NCBI RefSeq assembly: GCF_006711645.1
Contig: NZ_CP041247.1
Location: 5,202,427-5,266,426 of the forward strand
Direction: 5' to 3'
DNA: 64,000 bases
Source: Klebsiella electrica
Lineage (GTDB): Bacteria > Pseudomonadota > Gammaproteobacteria > Enterobacterales > Enterobacteriaceae
A model generated the notes under the pieces. It was not told the DNA's origin, ran no database searches, and worked only from the letters and a program-made list of their open reading frames with translations. A program made the position numbers and the translations under genes. Shown here piece by piece: positions 52,206 to 62,900 of the stretch (its first letter is position 1; every line of letters starts with the position of its first letter).

Positions 52206-52931
52206 ATGGACAACCTAAATCTTAACAAACACATTTCCGGCCAGTTCAATGCAGAGCTGGAGTATATCCGCACCCAGGTATTGACCATGGGTGGGCTGGT
52301 GGAACAGCAGCTGTCTGATGCGATCACGGCGATGCATAATCAGGACAGCGTTCTGGCAAAACGCGTGATTGATGGCGATAAGCAGGTCAACATGATGGAA
52401 GTGGCTATTGATGAAGCCTGCGTGCGCATCATCGCCAAGCGTCAGCCAACCGCCAGCGACCTGCGTTTAGTCATGGCGATTATCAAGACTATCGCCGAGC
52501 TGGAACGTATTGGTGATGTGGCGGATAAAATTTGCCGCACCGCGCTGGAGAAGTTCTCCCAGCAGCACCAGCCGCTGCTGGTCAGCCTGGAATCACTGGG
52601 GCGTCATACCGTGCAGATGCTGCATGACGTGCTGGATGCCTTCGCTCGCATGGATCTTGACGAGGCCGTGCGTATCTATCGCGAAGATAAAAAGGTGGAT
52701 CAGGAATATGAGGGCATCGTGCGTCAGCTGATGACCTATATGATGGAAGATTCACGTACGATTCCAAGCGTGCTGACCGCGCTGTTCTGCGCCCGTTCTA
52801 TTGAGCGTATCGGCGATCGTTGCCAGAATATTTGCGAATATATTTTCTACTTCGTGAAGGGCCAGGATTTCCGTCACGTTGGCGGCGACGAGCTGGATAA
52901 GCTGCTGGCGGGTAAAGACCCGAAAGAGTAA
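52206..52931 (+). CDS. phoU: Phosphate signalling regulator PhoU
   Basis: 241 residues: two tandem three-helix PhoU repeats, each with a metal-binding E/D-rich segment ([11 protein letters not shown] and [14 protein letters not shown]). Links the Pst transporter to PhoR/PhoB so that the Pho regulon is off in high phosphate. Last gene of pstSCAB-phoU. Confidence 0.96.
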   Translation: MDNLNLNKHISGQFNAELEYIRTQVLTMGGLVEQQLSDAITAMHNQDSVLAKRVIDGDKQVNMMEVAIDEACVRIIAKRQPTASDLRLVMAIIKTIAELERIGDVADKICRTALEKFSQQHQPLLVSLESLGRHTVQMLHDVLDAFARMDLDEAVRIYREDKKVDQEYEGIVRQLMTYMMEDSRTIPSVLTALFCARSIERIGDRCQNICEYIFYFVKGQDFRHVGGDELDKLLAGKDPKE

Positions 52932-52940
52932 TCACCACGG

Positions 52941-52969
52941 CTCCCCGGTTGCGCTACGCTTACCGGGGG
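52941..52969. repeat. REP-like palindrome between phoU and yieH
   Basis: Hairpin CTCCCCGGTTGCGCTACGCT/ACCGGGGG-type, the GC-rich REP form common in Klebsiella-like genomes. It separates two convergent genes and may serve as a terminator. Confidence 0.7.
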
Positions 52970-53007
52970 TACGGAGGCGCGGTAAGCTGCCTCCAGGGCT
53001 CCGGCAA

Positions 53008-53673
53008 TTATCGCGTAATGTTCCAGCCACGCGCTTTCCACAATGCGGGCAGCTGTGCTAAATCGGTAAAGGTCGTCACTTTGGGATGATCGATCGGTTT
53101 GTTGTGCGGATCGGCGCAGAAGTAAAACACTTCCATTCCCGCCTCAATCCCGGACTGAGCGCCTGCGCTGGAATCATCCACCAGAATGCAGTTCTCGACG
53201 TTAACGTTCATAGCTTTTGCCGCATGGAACATCAGTGCCGGATCGGGTTTCCAGCGCTGAATATCGTAACCGCTGTACAGTCGGTCGGGAAAATGGCGCA
53301 ACATGCCGGTTCTTCCCAGCGAGTGCTGCATTTTACTGACCGGGCCGTTAGAGACCACGCACATCGGCACGCTGACCGCATCCAGCAGCGTTTCCGCTCC
53401 GGCAATCGCTTCCAGTTCAGAATCGAACAGGCGCGCGACTTCGGCACGGTAGAGCGGTTCGAGCTCTGGTTTTTGTAGATTGACGCCGTACTCTTCGTTG
53501 ATGGTATCGATGATCTCGTAGAGCTTTACGCCTTTGAAACGCTTAAAGATCTCGTCTAAATCCAGCGTAATGCCGAATGCTTTGAACATGTGAACATAGG
53601 CGCGCGAACAGATCACTTCGCTGTCGACCAGCGTGCCGTCGCAGTCGAAAAACAGGGCTTCTATTTGGGACAT
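53008..53673 (-). CDS. yieH: HAD-family 6-phosphogluconate phosphatase YieH
   Basis: 221 residues. HAD motif I FFDCDGTLVDSE (about 8-19), motif II SNGP, motif III KPDPALMFHAA with VDDSSAG. E. coli YieH hydrolyses 6-phosphogluconate and related sugar phosphates in vitro. Divergent from adeP, sharing the PurR-box region. Confidence 0.93.
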   Translation of the reverse strand: MSQIEALFFDCDGTLVDSEVICSRAYVHMFKAFGITLDLDEIFKRFKGVKLYEIIDTINEEYGVNLQKPELEPLYRAEVARLFDSELEAIAGAETLLDAVSVPMCVVSNGPVSKMQHSLGRTGMLRHFPDRLYSGYDIQRWKPDPALMFHAAKAMNVNVENCILVDDSSAGAQSGIEAGMEVFYFCADPHNKPIDHPKVTTFTDLAQLPALWKARGWNITR

Positions 53674-53690
53674 GCCGTTTCCATTTTAAC

Positions 53691-53738
53691 AAGTTAACGT
53701 TTTCGTCCTGCCTGTTCACAAGACGCAATCGTTGCCGT
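53691..53738. promoter_or_regulatory. Two PurR-like boxes upstream of adeP
   Basis: AAGTTAACGTTTTCGT (53691-53706) and ACGCAATCGTTGCCGT (53723-53738) each match the PurR consensus ACGCAAACGTTTTCGT at about 13 of 16 positions; centres are 32 bp apart. PurR with hypoxanthine or guanine represses purine genes, and E. coli adeP is in that regulon. The first box also lies just 18 bases from the yieH start. Confidence 0.65.
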
Positions 53739-53841
53739 ACAGGCAAATACAATGAAAAAAATTACCATACAACTGCCCCCGGTGTCGCATTTTGGTATAG
53801 GATAGCGACGAATTTTCCCTCCTTTTGTTCGGAAACCGATA

Positions 53842-55179
53842 ATGAGTCAACAACAAACCAGCCAGTCTTCTGGCCAGGGTCTGCTGGAGCGCGTATTCAA
53901 ACTACGTGAGCACGGCACGACGGCACGTACCGAAGCGATAGCAGGTTTCACCACCTTTTTGACAATGGTCTACATTGTTTTCGTTAACCCACAAATTCTT
54001 GGCGTAGCGGGTATGGATACCAGCGCTGTCTTTGTGACGACCTGCCTGATCGCCGCCTTCGGTAGTATTCTGATGGGGCTGTTTGCTAACCTGCCGGTTG
54101 CGCTGGCACCGGCAATGGGGCTGAACGCCTTCTTCGCCTTTGTCGTCGTCCAGGCGATGGGGCTGCCGTGGCAGGTGGGAATGGGCGCTATCTTCTGGGG
54201 CGCCGTCGGTCTGCTGCTGCTGACGATTTTCCGCGTACGTTACTGGATGATCGCCAATATTCCCGTCAGCCTGCGCGTGGGGATCACCAGCGGCATCGGG
54301 CTGTTTATCGGCATGATGGGGCTGAAAAATGCCGGCGTGATCGTCGCAAACAAAGACACGCTGGTGAGCATCGGCAACCTGACCTCCCATAGCGTGCTGC
54401 TGGGGATTCTCGGCTTCTTTATTATCGCTATTCTCGCCTCGCGTAATATTCATGCTGCGGTGCTGGTCTCCATCATCGTCACGACGCTGCTGGGCTGGAT
54501 GCTGGGCGATGTTCACTACACCGGTATTGTTTCCGCTCCGCCGAGCATTACGTCGGTGATTGGCCATGTTGATCTGGCTGGCTCATTGAATCTCGGTCTG
54601 GCGGGGATCATCTTCTCCTTTATGCTGGTCAACCTGTTCGACTCCTCCGGAACCTTGATCGGCGTGACCGATAAAGCCGGTCTGGCCGATGAAAAAGGTA
54701 AATTCCCGCGCATGAAACAGGCGCTGTTTGTCGACAGCATCTCATCGGTGGCAGGTTCCTTTATCGGCACCTCTTCGGTGACCGCCTATATCGAATCTTC
54801 CTCCGGTGTTTCCGTGGGCGGACGTACCGGCCTGACGGCGGTGGTGGTGGGGATTCTGTTCCTGCTGGTTATCTTCCTGTCGCCGCTGGCGGGCATGGTG
54901 CCTGCGTATGCCGCAGCTGGTGCGCTGATCTATGTGGGCGTGCTGATGACATCCAGCCTGTCGCGCGTGAAGTGGGACGATCTGACGGAAGCGGTGCCGG
55001 CCTTTGTAACCGCCGTGATGATGCCGTTCAGCTTCTCGATTACCGAAGGGATTGCGTTAGGCTTTATCTCTTACTGCGTGATGAAGATAGGTACCGGTCG
55101 CCTGCGCGATCTCAGTCCGTGCGTGATTATCGTCTCGCTGCTGTTCGTGCTGAAAATCGTGTTTATCGACGCGCACTAA
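53842..55179 (+). CDS. adeP: Adenine permease AdeP (PurP/YieG)
   Basis: 445 residues with 12-14 membrane segments of the NCS2 AzgA-like family. Conserved stretches: TFLTMVYIVFVNP (helix 1), ALAPAMGLNAFFAFVV (helix 3), and MLVNLFDSSGTLIGV (helix 8). Imports adenine with protons. Confidence 0.95.
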   Translation: MSQQQTSQSSGQGLLERVFKLREHGTTARTEAIAGFTTFLTMVYIVFVNPQILGVAGMDTSAVFVTTCLIAAFGSILMGLFANLPVALAPAMGLNAFFAFVVVQAMGLPWQVGMGAIFWGAVGLLLLTIFRVRYWMIANIPVSLRVGITSGIGLFIGMMGLKNAGVIVANKDTLVSIGNLTSHSVLLGILGFFIIAILASRNIHAAVLVSIIVTTLLGWMLGDVHYTGIVSAPPSITSVIGHVDLAGSLNLGLAGIIFSFMLVNLFDSSGTLIGVTDKAGLADEKGKFPRMKQALFVDSISSVAGSFIGTSSVTAYIESSSGVSVGGRTGLTAVVVGILFLLVIFLSPLAGMVPAYAAAGALIYVGVLMTSSLSRVKWDDLTEAVPAFVTAVMMPFSFSITEGIALGFISYCVMKIGTGRLRDLSPCVIIVSLLFVLKIVFIDAH

Positions 55180-55194
55180 GCGTCGCGCATCATG

Positions 55195-55232
55195 AAAAGC
55201 CCGGCAGTCCACAGCGCTGCCGGGCTTTTTTT
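55195..55232. terminator. Bidirectional terminator between adeP and chrR
   Basis: AAAAGCCCGGCAG and CTGCCGGGCTTTTTTT arms around a short loop; it ends both convergent genes. Confidence 0.9.
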
Positions 55233-55797
55233 ACGCTTTCACTCGCTGAATATACTCGCCAAAGGCGCTCAGCTGTCCGCTCAGATGATCGAGCGTGCTC
55301 TGATCGACCACCTCTCCCGACTGCGGATCGACCTTGTTCTGAATCACGCCGCCCATAAACTCAGGTTTGTTCATCACCATCGCGTCGAGGAACACCAGAA
55401 TTTGACGCAGGTGATATTGGCAGCGCGCGCCGCCAATCGCGCCCATCGAGCTGGTTTGAATCAGCACCGGTTTCCCGGACAGCGGTTGTTCTGGCAGGCG
55501 CGACAACCAGTCAATCGCGTTTTTCAGGCCGCCGGGAACGGAATAGTTATATTCGGGCGTAACGATAACAACGCCGTCGGCTTCGCGAATCTGTTGCGCA
55601 ATATCCTGCACGCTTTGCGGAAATCCGTCTTCCTGCTGGATATCCGCGTCATATAACGGAATGTCGCCAATCGACGGCAGCGCTGCGATCTCCATGCCCG
55701 CCGGCGCAATGCCTGGCAGGGTGCGTGCGATCATGCCATTAAAAGACCCCTTGCGCAGACTTCCGAGTAGCGTAACAACTTTCAACGTATCAGACAT
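55231..55797 (-). CDS. chrR: NAD(P)H-dependent FMN/quinone reductase ChrR (YieF)
   Basis: 188-residue flavodoxin-like reductase. FMN-phosphate loop LLGSLRKGSFN near the N-terminus, then TPEYNYSVPGGLKNAIDWLSR, the family signature. Two-electron reduction of quinones and, in vitro, chromate. Follows yieE by 37 bases on the same strand. Confidence 0.94.
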   Translation of the reverse strand: MSDTLKVVTLLGSLRKGSFNGMIARTLPGIAPAGMEIAALPSIGDIPLYDADIQQEDGFPQSVQDIAQQIREADGVVIVTPEYNYSVPGGLKNAIDWLSRLPEQPLSGKPVLIQTSSMGAIGGARCQYHLRQILVFLDAMVMNKPEFMGGVIQNKVDPQSGEVVDQSTLDHLSGQLSAFGEYIQRVKA

Positions 55798-55834
55798 GAT
55801 TGCTCCTTTGCATCATGGTGGCCGGACGGACCGG

Positions 55835-56572
55835 TCAGTTGAGGGAGAGTGCTTTTTCTATGGGCAGGCTGGTAAAGCGCATCAGACGGGCAGAGGACTC
55901 CTTCGCGCGCACCGGTGCATCTGGCAGACTACGCCAGCCTTCCTGACTATTGTATTCCCAGACTTTAAGCCGGCCGATGGCTGGCGTAGCGGCGATCGAC
56001 CAGACCAGTAGCGTTTCTGCATCGCACAGGGCTTCTACAGGCAGTATGTTGGTGGTCCGTAGCCGACCCGCGCCGGGGAGCAGCTGCAGATGGACCGGGG
56101 CTTCACAGGTCAACTTCAGCACGCTCCGGCGCAGCGCTACCAGCTGGGCGCGGGCTTCGTCAGGGTCGTTCTGGATGTTAATCCATAAATTCTCATTGCT
56201 GCTGAATACGTCGCGGTTGGCGTCGTGCAGCGGGTGGATGCCGCGCGAGGCGTGCTGAAGTTCCATATCCAGTCCGCAATCGCCTTCCGTCGTCAGGCTT
56301 ACGCCGACAATGTTTCCGGCATAGGAAATGGAAAATCGGGGCAGGTGGGGATCGCGAAAAACGGGTCTGCCGTTCTCTTCGCTGATGATTTCGGGGAGCT
56401 CGCTAATGCCATACAGCATAAATAACAGTTCAGCGAGCAGTGAACGTGATGCGCGATAGCGGGCCTGGCGGTATTCTGGCAGGCGCTGTGCGGATTGATG
56501 GCAGGCCGCGGACAGTCGTGTCGATAGCGGCTCCCTGGTGCTGAGTATCCCTCTTGCAAAATGCGTTGCCAT
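55835..56572 (-). CDS. yieE: Predicted 4'-phosphopantetheinyl transferase YieE
   Basis: 245 residues resembling E. coli YieE (MATHFARGIL start, FSISYAGNIVGVSL, and CGLDMELQ, the magnesium-binding aspartate block of Sfp-type transferases). The usual W/KE-K motif is poorly conserved, so activity on carrier proteins is unproven. Confidence 0.88.
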   Translation of the reverse strand: MATHFARGILSTREPLSTRLSAACHQSAQRLPEYRQARYRASRSLLAELLFMLYGISELPEIISEENGRPVFRDPHLPRFSISYAGNIVGVSLTTEGDCGLDMELQHASRGIHPLHDANRDVFSSNENLWINIQNDPDEARAQLVALRRSVLKLTCEAPVHLQLLPGAGRLRTTNILPVEALCDAETLLVWSIAATPAIGRLKVWEYNSQEGWRSLPDAPVRAKESSARLMRFTSLPIEKALSLN

Positions 56573-56729
56573 TCGTCGCTCCGTGATTAATGGTCAGAGA
56601 AAAAGTTGTGAGGATCTATTATCACCTGGTATTGATAGGTTTTAATGCGGAAATCCCCCCTTGAAAAGTGATTTGCGCGATTTTTACAATTTCTTGCGCA
56701 GTCAGACAGAGATGGCTGGAGAAATCGCG

Positions 56730-57689
56730 TCAGAGGGGGTCCGCATAGAGTCGCTTAAACGTTTCTCTGAGCCAGACTATCTTCGGGTTGTCGCTGTTGC
56801 GTTTGTGCCAGAGCAGGGTAAAGGGCACCCGCGTTTTCTCCAGCAATAGCGGCTCCAGCGGAAGCGGGCGCGACACCAGCGGTAGATGGTGCTGTCGGTT
56901 ATAGTGATGGCAGTAACGCGGCGCGGTGGCCAGCATCGTGTGATCTGGCTGGGCGGCCATAAACAGCGATTGTTCAAACCCCGGCAGGGTTAACGCAACG
57001 GTGCGTTTATGCCCCAGATCGTGAAGAACATCGTCCAGCGCCCAGGTATCACTCTGCTCCCAGCTGATATTGATATGGGGATAGCGTAGAAAGGTCGCCA
57101 GATTCCACTCTTCATCGAGCGCCGGATGATCCGCGCGCAGCCAGACCTGAGGCAGGTCGGTAAACAGGACTTCAAAATCGATATACCACGGCAGCTGGCT
57201 GAGCTGCTCCCGTGAGCGCGGATGCGTTTCACGTCCGCAAAAGCCGATATCGACCTCACCGCGAATAATCGCATCCAGTGAGTCGTAGTCCCAGTTGCGC
57301 AAGCGGATCAGCGCCTGGGGATAGCGCTGGTAGATTTGCTGCGACAGCGAATTAAACAGAATCATCAGCAGCGGCGTTTCCGCCGCCAGTTCGAATTTCA
57401 GGCCGCTTGGCATGATGTGGTGGGGTTTGTCGAGGATCTGGTTACCCATCTGCATCCAGTCCGCCAGATCCTGCTCCATGCTGGTCATCAATGGCGTCGG
57501 CGACAGCCCGAGCGGCGTTTTGACGAATAGCGGATCGTCAAACCAGGCGCGCAGTTTAGCTAATGATTTACTCACCGCCGACGGCGAAACGTTCATGCGT
57601 TTCGCCGTGCGGGTCACGCTGAGCTCCTGGGTCAGAAGCTGCAGACAGAGTAATAAATTAAGATCGAGACTCGACAGGGGTTTCTTCAT
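56730..57689 (-). CDS. yidZ: LysR-family regulator YidZ
   Basis: 319 residues. Helix-turn-helix [24 protein letters not shown] (about 25-48), then a substrate-binding-like effector domain. In E. coli it is linked to nitric-oxide resistance in anaerobic cells. I take the ATG at 57689; a TTG at 57701 is in frame. The start lies within the end of mdtL. Confidence 0.92.
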   Translation of the reverse strand: MKKPLSSLDLNLLLCLQLLTQELSVTRTAKRMNVSPSAVSKSLAKLRAWFDDPLFVKTPLGLSPTPLMTSMEQDLADWMQMGNQILDKPHHIMPSGLKFELAAETPLLMILFNSLSQQIYQRYPQALIRLRNWDYDSLDAIIRGEVDIGFCGRETHPRSREQLSQLPWYIDFEVLFTDLPQVWLRADHPALDEEWNLATFLRYPHINISWEQSDTWALDDVLHDLGHKRTVALTLPGFEQSLFMAAQPDHTMLATAPRYCHHYNRQHHLPLVSRPLPLEPLLLEKTRVPFTLLWHKRNSDNPKIVWLRETFKRLYADPL

Positions 57690-58842
57690 TATGTTGCGCA
57701 ACCCGGACAGGGGCCGCGGCCAGAATCAGAACAAGACTCACTATGCTACAGGCAATGAGAATCCCGATCAGCATATTCATCGCACTTAACCCGATGATGG
57801 CGGCCAGCCAAATCCACAGCGACGAGCCGCAAACCTGGGCAATGCCCAGTACCGAGCTGGCAACCCCCGCCCGCAGAGTAAATGGCCCCAGGGCCTGGCT
57901 CATGGCCACGCCAAAACCCACCGAGAAGCCGGCGCAAATCAGCGCCAGACCGAGCATGGTTACCGTCTGGCTGGTGGCAAGGCTGAGCAAAGTCCCGGCA
58001 ATAAAAAACATAACCTGGGACGTCAGCATCAACGTCCGCGGCTTAAACAGGGTGAGCGCAAAGGGCGTTGAGAACGACACCGTCATGCTGACCAACGCCA
58101 TTAAGGCCATCGCCATCGAATAGTGTCCGCGATCGAACCCCATCTCTTCCATCATCAATACCGGGGAGACGTTAACGTAGGTGAGGATAGCCGTTACGCT
58201 GAGGGTCGTAATGACGATACGGCTGAGGAAAAAGCGGTTCAGCAGTGACTCCATGGCAGGGTTCTGCCCGGCGAGAGTATGCGCAGGGGCCGTCGGCCGC
58301 GTTTCCCGCAGCATAAAGACCGAGAGCAGGCCGACCATCACCCCCATGCCGGTCATGGTGTAGAACAGGCTCTGCCACGGGTATTTCAGCATAATCAGGT
58401 GACCCAGAACGGGTGCCAGGACCGGGATAATGCAGGTGATGCCATTTAACAGCGACAGCACCCTGGCGCGACGGCGATCGTCGAGCGTATCGCGCAGCAC
58501 GGCGAAAGCGACGACATAGCAGCTCCCGGCCCCGATGCCCAGGATAAAACGCCCCGCCAGGAAGAGATCGCTGCTCTGCGCCTGCGCACAGAGCAGCGAG
58601 GCCAGAATAAACGTCGTCGAACCGAATATGGCGACCGGTTTACGCCCGGATTTATCGGCTGCTCTGCCGGCAAACAGCATTGCGGCGGCCATGCCCGCCA
58701 GGTAAACCGAGAATGCAATATGTAGCTGCGCTTCGCTGGCGCCGAGGTCCTGCGCAATACGCGGCAAACCCACCAGATACATATCGATGCCGGATGGATA
58801 GAGTAAAACCAGCGCAAAACTGCAGATAAGAAAGCGTGCCAT
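57658..58842 (-). CDS. mdtL: MFS multidrug efflux transporter MdtL
   Basis: 394 residues, 12 membrane segments of the DHA1 family. Motif [17 protein letters not shown] follows helix 2; motif C region [17 protein letters not shown] in helix 5. In E. coli it gives mild chloramphenicol resistance. I start at 58842 ([18 protein letters not shown]), since the longer in-frame start at 59055 overlaps the acetyltransferase gene. Its end overlaps yidZ by 32 bases. Confidence 0.93.
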   Translation of the reverse strand: MARFLICSFALVLLYPSGIDMYLVGLPRIAQDLGASEAQLHIAFSVYLAGMAAAMLFAGRAADKSGRKPVAIFGSTTFILASLLCAQAQSSDLFLAGRFILGIGAGSCYVVAFAVLRDTLDDRRRARVLSLLNGITCIIPVLAPVLGHLIMLKYPWQSLFYTMTGMGVMVGLLSVFMLRETRPTAPAHTLAGQNPAMESLLNRFFLSRIVITTLSVTAILTYVNVSPVLMMEEMGFDRGHYSMAMALMALVSMTVSFSTPFALTLFKPRTLMLTSQVMFFIAGTLLSLATSQTVTMLGLALICAGFSVGFGVAMSQALGPFTLRAGVASSVLGIAQVCGSSLWIWLAAIIGLSAMNMLIGILIACSIVSLVLILAAAPVRVAQHNEETPVESRS

Positions 58843-58931
58843 AGGACCCCCGCAAGAATAGAGGCGTACAGAGTAATGGCTATTGCGCGGCAGTACGAGT
58901 TGCCATTTGGACAACAATGATTTCCTGAAAG

Positions 58932-58959
58932 GAAAAACCCTCGCTGCGTTCTGCGAGGG
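58932..58959 (-). terminator. Terminator of the acetyltransferase gene
   Basis: Stem CCCTCGC/GCGAGGG with an 8-base loop, followed by TTTTT on the minus strand, just past the stop codon at 58961. Confidence 0.88.
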
Positions 58960-58960
58960 A

Positions 58961-59365
58961 TTACCAGACTTTGGCCATGCCGTCGCTGGCCGGGCGCACG
59001 GAAGTAAAACCAAACTTCGCATAAAGTTCGGGGACGTCGGCGACCAGCGTGACATAGGCGCCCTGGCAGGCGTTAGCGTCCAGCCAGCTGACTATCTTTT
59101 CCATGATCGCTCTGCCCAGCCCTTTTCCCTGGTGCGCAGGATCGACCGCCACATCGACGATGTCGAAATTCACCGCGCCATCGCCAACGATGCGCCCCAT
59201 GCCCACGGAAACACCTTGCCAGACAATGTGCACGCCATAGCAGCTGCGCGGCAGCCCTGCTTTCACCCCCTCCAGCGGGCGCGGCGACATGCCGGCGATC
59301 AGTCGTAAACGGCAAAAATCCTCTGCCGACGGGACGGTCTCGATAACGGTGTAATCAGAATTCAT
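58961..59365 (-). CDS. GNAT-family N-acetyltransferase
   Basis: 134 residues, starting [20 protein letters not shown]. The acetyl-CoA-binding motif A is [17 protein letters not shown] (about 73-89) and the C-terminal YAKFGF is typical of the fold. Substrate unknown. I use the ATG at 59365, as the longer start at 59392 is not supported. It stands where E. coli carries tnaCAB, between mnmE and mdtL, and has its own terminator. Confidence 0.85.
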   Translation of the reverse strand: MNSDYTVIETVPSAEDFCRLRLIAGMSPRPLEGVKAGLPRSCYGVHIVWQGVSVGMGRIVGDGAVNFDIVDVAVDPAHQGKGLGRAIMEKIVSWLDANACQGAYVTLVADVPELYAKFGFTSVRPASDGMAKVW

Positions 59366-59475
59366 GGCGGTATCCTGTAGCGAAGTTCTCATCGCATTTA
59401 ATGATGCCGCGTGGCCGGAAGCAACCTTAAGTCGTAGGGGACACGAGATTAAAGATCAGGCCCCTGGCAGGGCAA

Positions 59476-59512
59476 TAAAAAAACCTGCATAAACATTAAG
59501 TTGATGCAGGTT
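59476..59512 (-). terminator. Terminator of mnmE
   Basis: AACCTGCATCAA and TTTATGCAGGTT arms followed by seven Ts on the minus strand. Confidence 0.88.
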
Positions 59513-59545
59513 AGTTGATGCTCACTCTTGCGTACCGGTGAATCG

Positions 59546-60910
59546 TTACTTGCCGATACAGAAGCTGGAGAAAATGCGCCCCAGCAGGTCATCAGAGGTA
59601 AATTCACCGGTGATTTCGCTCAGCGCCTGCTGCGCCAGCCGCAGCTCTTCGGCCAGCAGTTCGCCAGCCCAGGCGCCAAGCAGCTGCGCTTTGCCCTGCT
59701 GCAGATGACCAGCGGCTTCTGACAGCGCCTGCAGGTGGCGACGGCGGGCGAGGAAACCGCCTTCCATGTTGGTATCGAAGCCCATGCTCTGCTTGAGGTG
59801 GTTGCGCAGGACCTCTACGCCCTCACCGGTACGCGCCGACAGTCGAATCAGTGAGTGGCCATTCACTTCACTGATACCCAACGTTTCGCCGGTGACGTCA
59901 GCTTTGTTTCGGACCACGGTAATCGGCAGTTTCGCCGGTAAACGCTCGATAAAGTCTGGCCAGATTTCCGCCGGGTCGACGGCGCTGGTGGTGGTGCCGT
60001 CGACCATGAACAGGACCCGATCGGCTTGTTCTATCTCCTGCCAGGCGCGTTCGATGCCGATGCGCTCTACCTCATCATTGGCATCGCGGAGTCCTGCGGT
60101 ATCGATAATATGCAGCGGCATGCCGTCGATATGGATATGCTCGCGCAGCACATCGCGGGTGGTGCCGGCAATATCGGTTACGATCGCGGCTTCGCGCCCG
60201 GCCAGCGCGTTCAGCAGGCTCGATTTCCCGGCGTTCGGGCGACCGGCGATAACCACCTTCATGCCTTCGCGCAGCAGGCTGCCCTGGCGGGCCTCGGCGC
60301 GTACGGCATCAAGATCGGCGATCACGCCGTTGAGCTGGGCCTCGATTTTACCGTCGGAGAGAAAATCGATTTCCTCATCCGGGAAGTCGATAGCGGCTTC
60401 GACATAGATACGCAGATGGGTCAGCGCTTCCACCAGATGATTCACCCGGGCAGAGAAGGCGCCCTGCAGCGAATTTAGCGCCGAGCGTGCCGCCTGCTCG
60501 GAACTGGCGTCAATCAGGTCAGCAATCGCTTCTGCCTGGGCGAGATCGAGCTTATCGTTAAGAAACGCGCGTTCAGAGAACTCCCCAGGCCTGGCGATAC
60601 GCACGCCTGGCAGCGTCAGGATTCGTTTCAGTAGCAGATCCAGAATCACCGGGCCGCCGTGGCCCTGCAGTTCCAGGACATCTTCACCGGTAAAGGAGTT
60701 TGGGCCGGGGAACCATAGCGCAATACCCTGATCCAGCGGCGTGCCGTCGGTATCTTTAAAGGGCAGATAATCGGCGTAGCGCGGTTTTGGCAGCTTGCCG
60801 AGAACCGCTTGCGCGACGTCGCGTGCTTTGAGGCCGGAGATGCGCAGGATGCCCACACCACCGCGTCCCGGTGGGGTTGCCTGGGCGACGATAGTGTCGT
60901 TATGGCTCAT
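59546..60910 (-). CDS. mnmE: tRNA modification GTPase MnmE (TrmE)
   Basis: 454 residues. N-terminal tetrahydrofolate-binding domain (about 1-118), helical domain, then inserted G domain: G1 [12 protein letters not shown] (about 223-234), G2 [10 protein letters not shown]3 DTAGLRD, G4 NKAD. C-terminal CIGK. Acts with MnmG on wobble U34 of tRNA. Next gene after yidC, as in E. coli. Confidence 0.97.
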   Translation of the reverse strand: MSHNDTIVAQATPPGRGGVGILRISGLKARDVAQAVLGKLPKPRYADYLPFKDTDGTPLDQGIALWFPGPNSFTGEDVLELQGHGGPVILDLLLKRILTLPGVRIARPGEFSERAFLNDKLDLAQAEAIADLIDASSEQAARSALNSLQGAFSARVNHLVEALTHLRIYVEAAIDFPDEEIDFLSDGKIEAQLNGVIADLDAVRAEARQGSLLREGMKVVIAGRPNAGKSSLLNALAGREAAIVTDIAGTTRDVLREHIHIDGMPLHIIDTAGLRDANDEVERIGIERAWQEIEQADRVLFMVDGTTTSAVDPAEIWPDFIERLPAKLPITVVRNKADVTGETLGISEVNGHSLIRLSARTGEGVEVLRNHLKQSMGFDTNMEGGFLARRRHLQALSEAAGHLQQGKAQLLGAWAGELLAEELRLAQQALSEITGEFTSDDLLGRIFSSFCIGK

Positions 60911-60993
60911 GATGACTCTCTATGTAAATGTAAAAAAGGCGGTCTATTGACCGCCTTCTCTGGCATTGATGCTACTGCGGCTTAAGCAGAGTA

Positions 60994-62640
60994 TCAGCTC
61001 TTTTTCTTCTCGCGGCTATGCAGACCACGCTTCTCGAGACCACGGTAAATCAGCTGCTGCTGAATAATGGTCACCAGGTTGCTGACGATATAGTAAACCA
61101 CCAGACCTGACGGGAACCACAGGAAGAACACCGTAAAGATGACCGGCATGAAGGTCATGATCTTCTGCTGCATCGGGTCGGTCACGGTCGTTGGCGACAT
61201 CTTCTGAATGAAGAACATCGTCGCGCCCATGATGATCGGCAGGATGTAGTACGGGTCTTGCGCTGACAGGTCGTGGATCCACAGGATAAACGGCGCATGA
61301 CGCAGTTCAACCGAGGCGCTCAGCATGTAATACAGCGCAAGGAAGATCGGCATCTGAATAATCAGCGGGAAGCAGCCACCCAGCGGGTTGACCTTTTCTG
61401 CTTTATACAGGGCCATCATTTCCTGGCTTTGACGCTGTTTGTCATCGCCCAGACGCTCACGCATTGCCTGAATCTTCGGCTGCAGCATGCGCATCTTCGC
61501 CATCGAGGTGTACTGCGCTTTGGTCAGCGGGTACATGATGCCACGAACGATGAAGGTGATGACGATAATCGAGAAGCCCCAGTTACCGAGGAAGCTGTGG
61601 ATGAATTTCAGCAGCTTAAACAGCGGTTGGGAGATGAACCACAGCCAGCCGTAGTCGACGGTCAGATCGAGGTGCGGCGCGACGGCAGCCATTTTGTCCT
61701 GAATGGCCGGGCCGACCCACAGCACGCTTTCCAGCTTGTCGGTTTGACCCGGCTGTACCAGCACCGGCTGCGATTTGTAGCCGATGGCGACAACGCCGTT
61801 GCCGAGGTTGGCGGTGTAGAAGCTGTTGATGCCGTTGTTACTCGGCACCCATGCGGTGGTGAAATACTGTTGCAGCATCGCTACCCAACCGTCTTTGGTG
61901 CTGACGTTCAGGTTTTCGTTATCGATGATGGTATCGAATTTATATTTTTCGTATTTCGACTCAGACGTTGAATACGCGGCACCACGGAAGGTGTGCATCG
62001 TAGACAGACCACCGGTTTGCGTATCGCGGGCGGTTGGCAGGTTGGCCGTCTGTTTCAGCTGACCGAAGGTAGAAATCTCCAGCGGTTTTTCGCCAGCGTT
62101 GTGCACGCTATAACCCACGTTCACCGCATAATCACCGCGTTTCAGCGTGAAGGTTTTGGTGAAGACGTTGCCAGCTTTATCGGTATACGTCAGCGGAATG
62201 ACGATTTCGTCCTGGCCTTCCGCCAACACAAACGCATCTTTATCGACGTTATACAGCGGGCGGGCTCCATTAGCCGGGTTATCCGGGCCATCACGACCGG
62301 TTAAGCCGCTTTGAGCCTGATAGATAAACTGTGGCGTGGTTTCCAGTAACTGGAACGGTTCAGTCGACTTCAGTGCTTTCGGGTACGCCGGAAGCAGCGC
62401 TTGCTCCACATCACCACCGCGGGTGTTGATGGTCAGCTCAAGCACATCGGTTTTTACCGTAATCAGTTTCCCCTGGCCACTGGCCGGTACGCCCTGGTCG
62501 GCGGCGCTACCCGCTGCTGTGGTCGTAGTCTGCGTGGTCTGTTGCTGAGCCTGAGGATTGTTATCCTGCTCCCAGGCTTGCCAGATCATGAAAGACACGA
62601 ACAACAAAGCGATGATAAGAAGATTGCGTTGCGAATCCAT
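60994..62640 (-). CDS. yidC: Membrane protein insertase YidC
   Basis: 548 residues. N-terminal membrane anchor ([20 protein letters not shown]), large periplasmic beta domain (about 60-330), then five membrane helices with the conserved arginine in [15 protein letters not shown]. Inserts and folds inner-membrane proteins, including AtpE encoded in this window. Two bases after yidD. Confidence 0.98.
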   Translation of the reverse strand: MDSQRNLLIIALLFVSFMIWQAWEQDNNPQAQQQTTQTTTTAAGSAADQGVPASGQGKLITVKTDVLELTINTRGGDVEQALLPAYPKALKSTEPFQLLETTPQFIYQAQSGLTGRDGPDNPANGARPLYNVDKDAFVLAEGQDEIVIPLTYTDKAGNVFTKTFTLKRGDYAVNVGYSVHNAGEKPLEISTFGQLKQTANLPTARDTQTGGLSTMHTFRGAAYSTSESKYEKYKFDTIIDNENLNVSTKDGWVAMLQQYFTTAWVPSNNGINSFYTANLGNGVVAIGYKSQPVLVQPGQTDKLESVLWVGPAIQDKMAAVAPHLDLTVDYGWLWFISQPLFKLLKFIHSFLGNWGFSIIVITFIVRGIMYPLTKAQYTSMAKMRMLQPKIQAMRERLGDDKQRQSQEMMALYKAEKVNPLGGCFPLIIQMPIFLALYYMLSASVELRHAPFILWIHDLSAQDPYYILPIIMGATMFFIQKMSPTTVTDPMQQKIMTFMPVIFTVFFLWFPSGLVVYYIVSNLVTIIQQQLIYRGLEKRGLHSREKKKS

Positions 62641-62642
62641 CG

Positions 62643-62900
62643 TTAGTGTTCTCTGGTATCAAATGGTCCAGGCGGGACGGGATCGTCACCACCAGGGTGT
62701 AAAGGGTGGCATTTTAATACGCGTTTCATTGTCAACCAACTGCCTTTTATCACTCCAAATCTGCGCAATGCCTCAATTCCGTAGCTTGAACAGGTTGGCG
62801 TGAAACGACAATGCGGCCCGAGTAGCGGACTAATCAGGCGCTGATAGACCCGAATAAGGCCTATCAGGAGCCGGGAGCCAGGCGACAATGGCGGCGCCAT
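62643..62900 (-). CDS. yidD: Membrane protein insertion efficiency factor YidD
   Basis: 85 residues with an amphipathic N-terminus and the signature [21 protein letters not shown]. Helps YidC-dependent insertion. Its start overlaps the end of rnpA by 37 bases in another frame. Confidence 0.95.
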   Translation of the reverse strand: MAPPLSPGSRLLIGLIRVYQRLISPLLGPHCRFTPTCSSYGIEALRRFGVIKGSWLTMKRVLKCHPLHPGGDDPVPPGPFDTREH

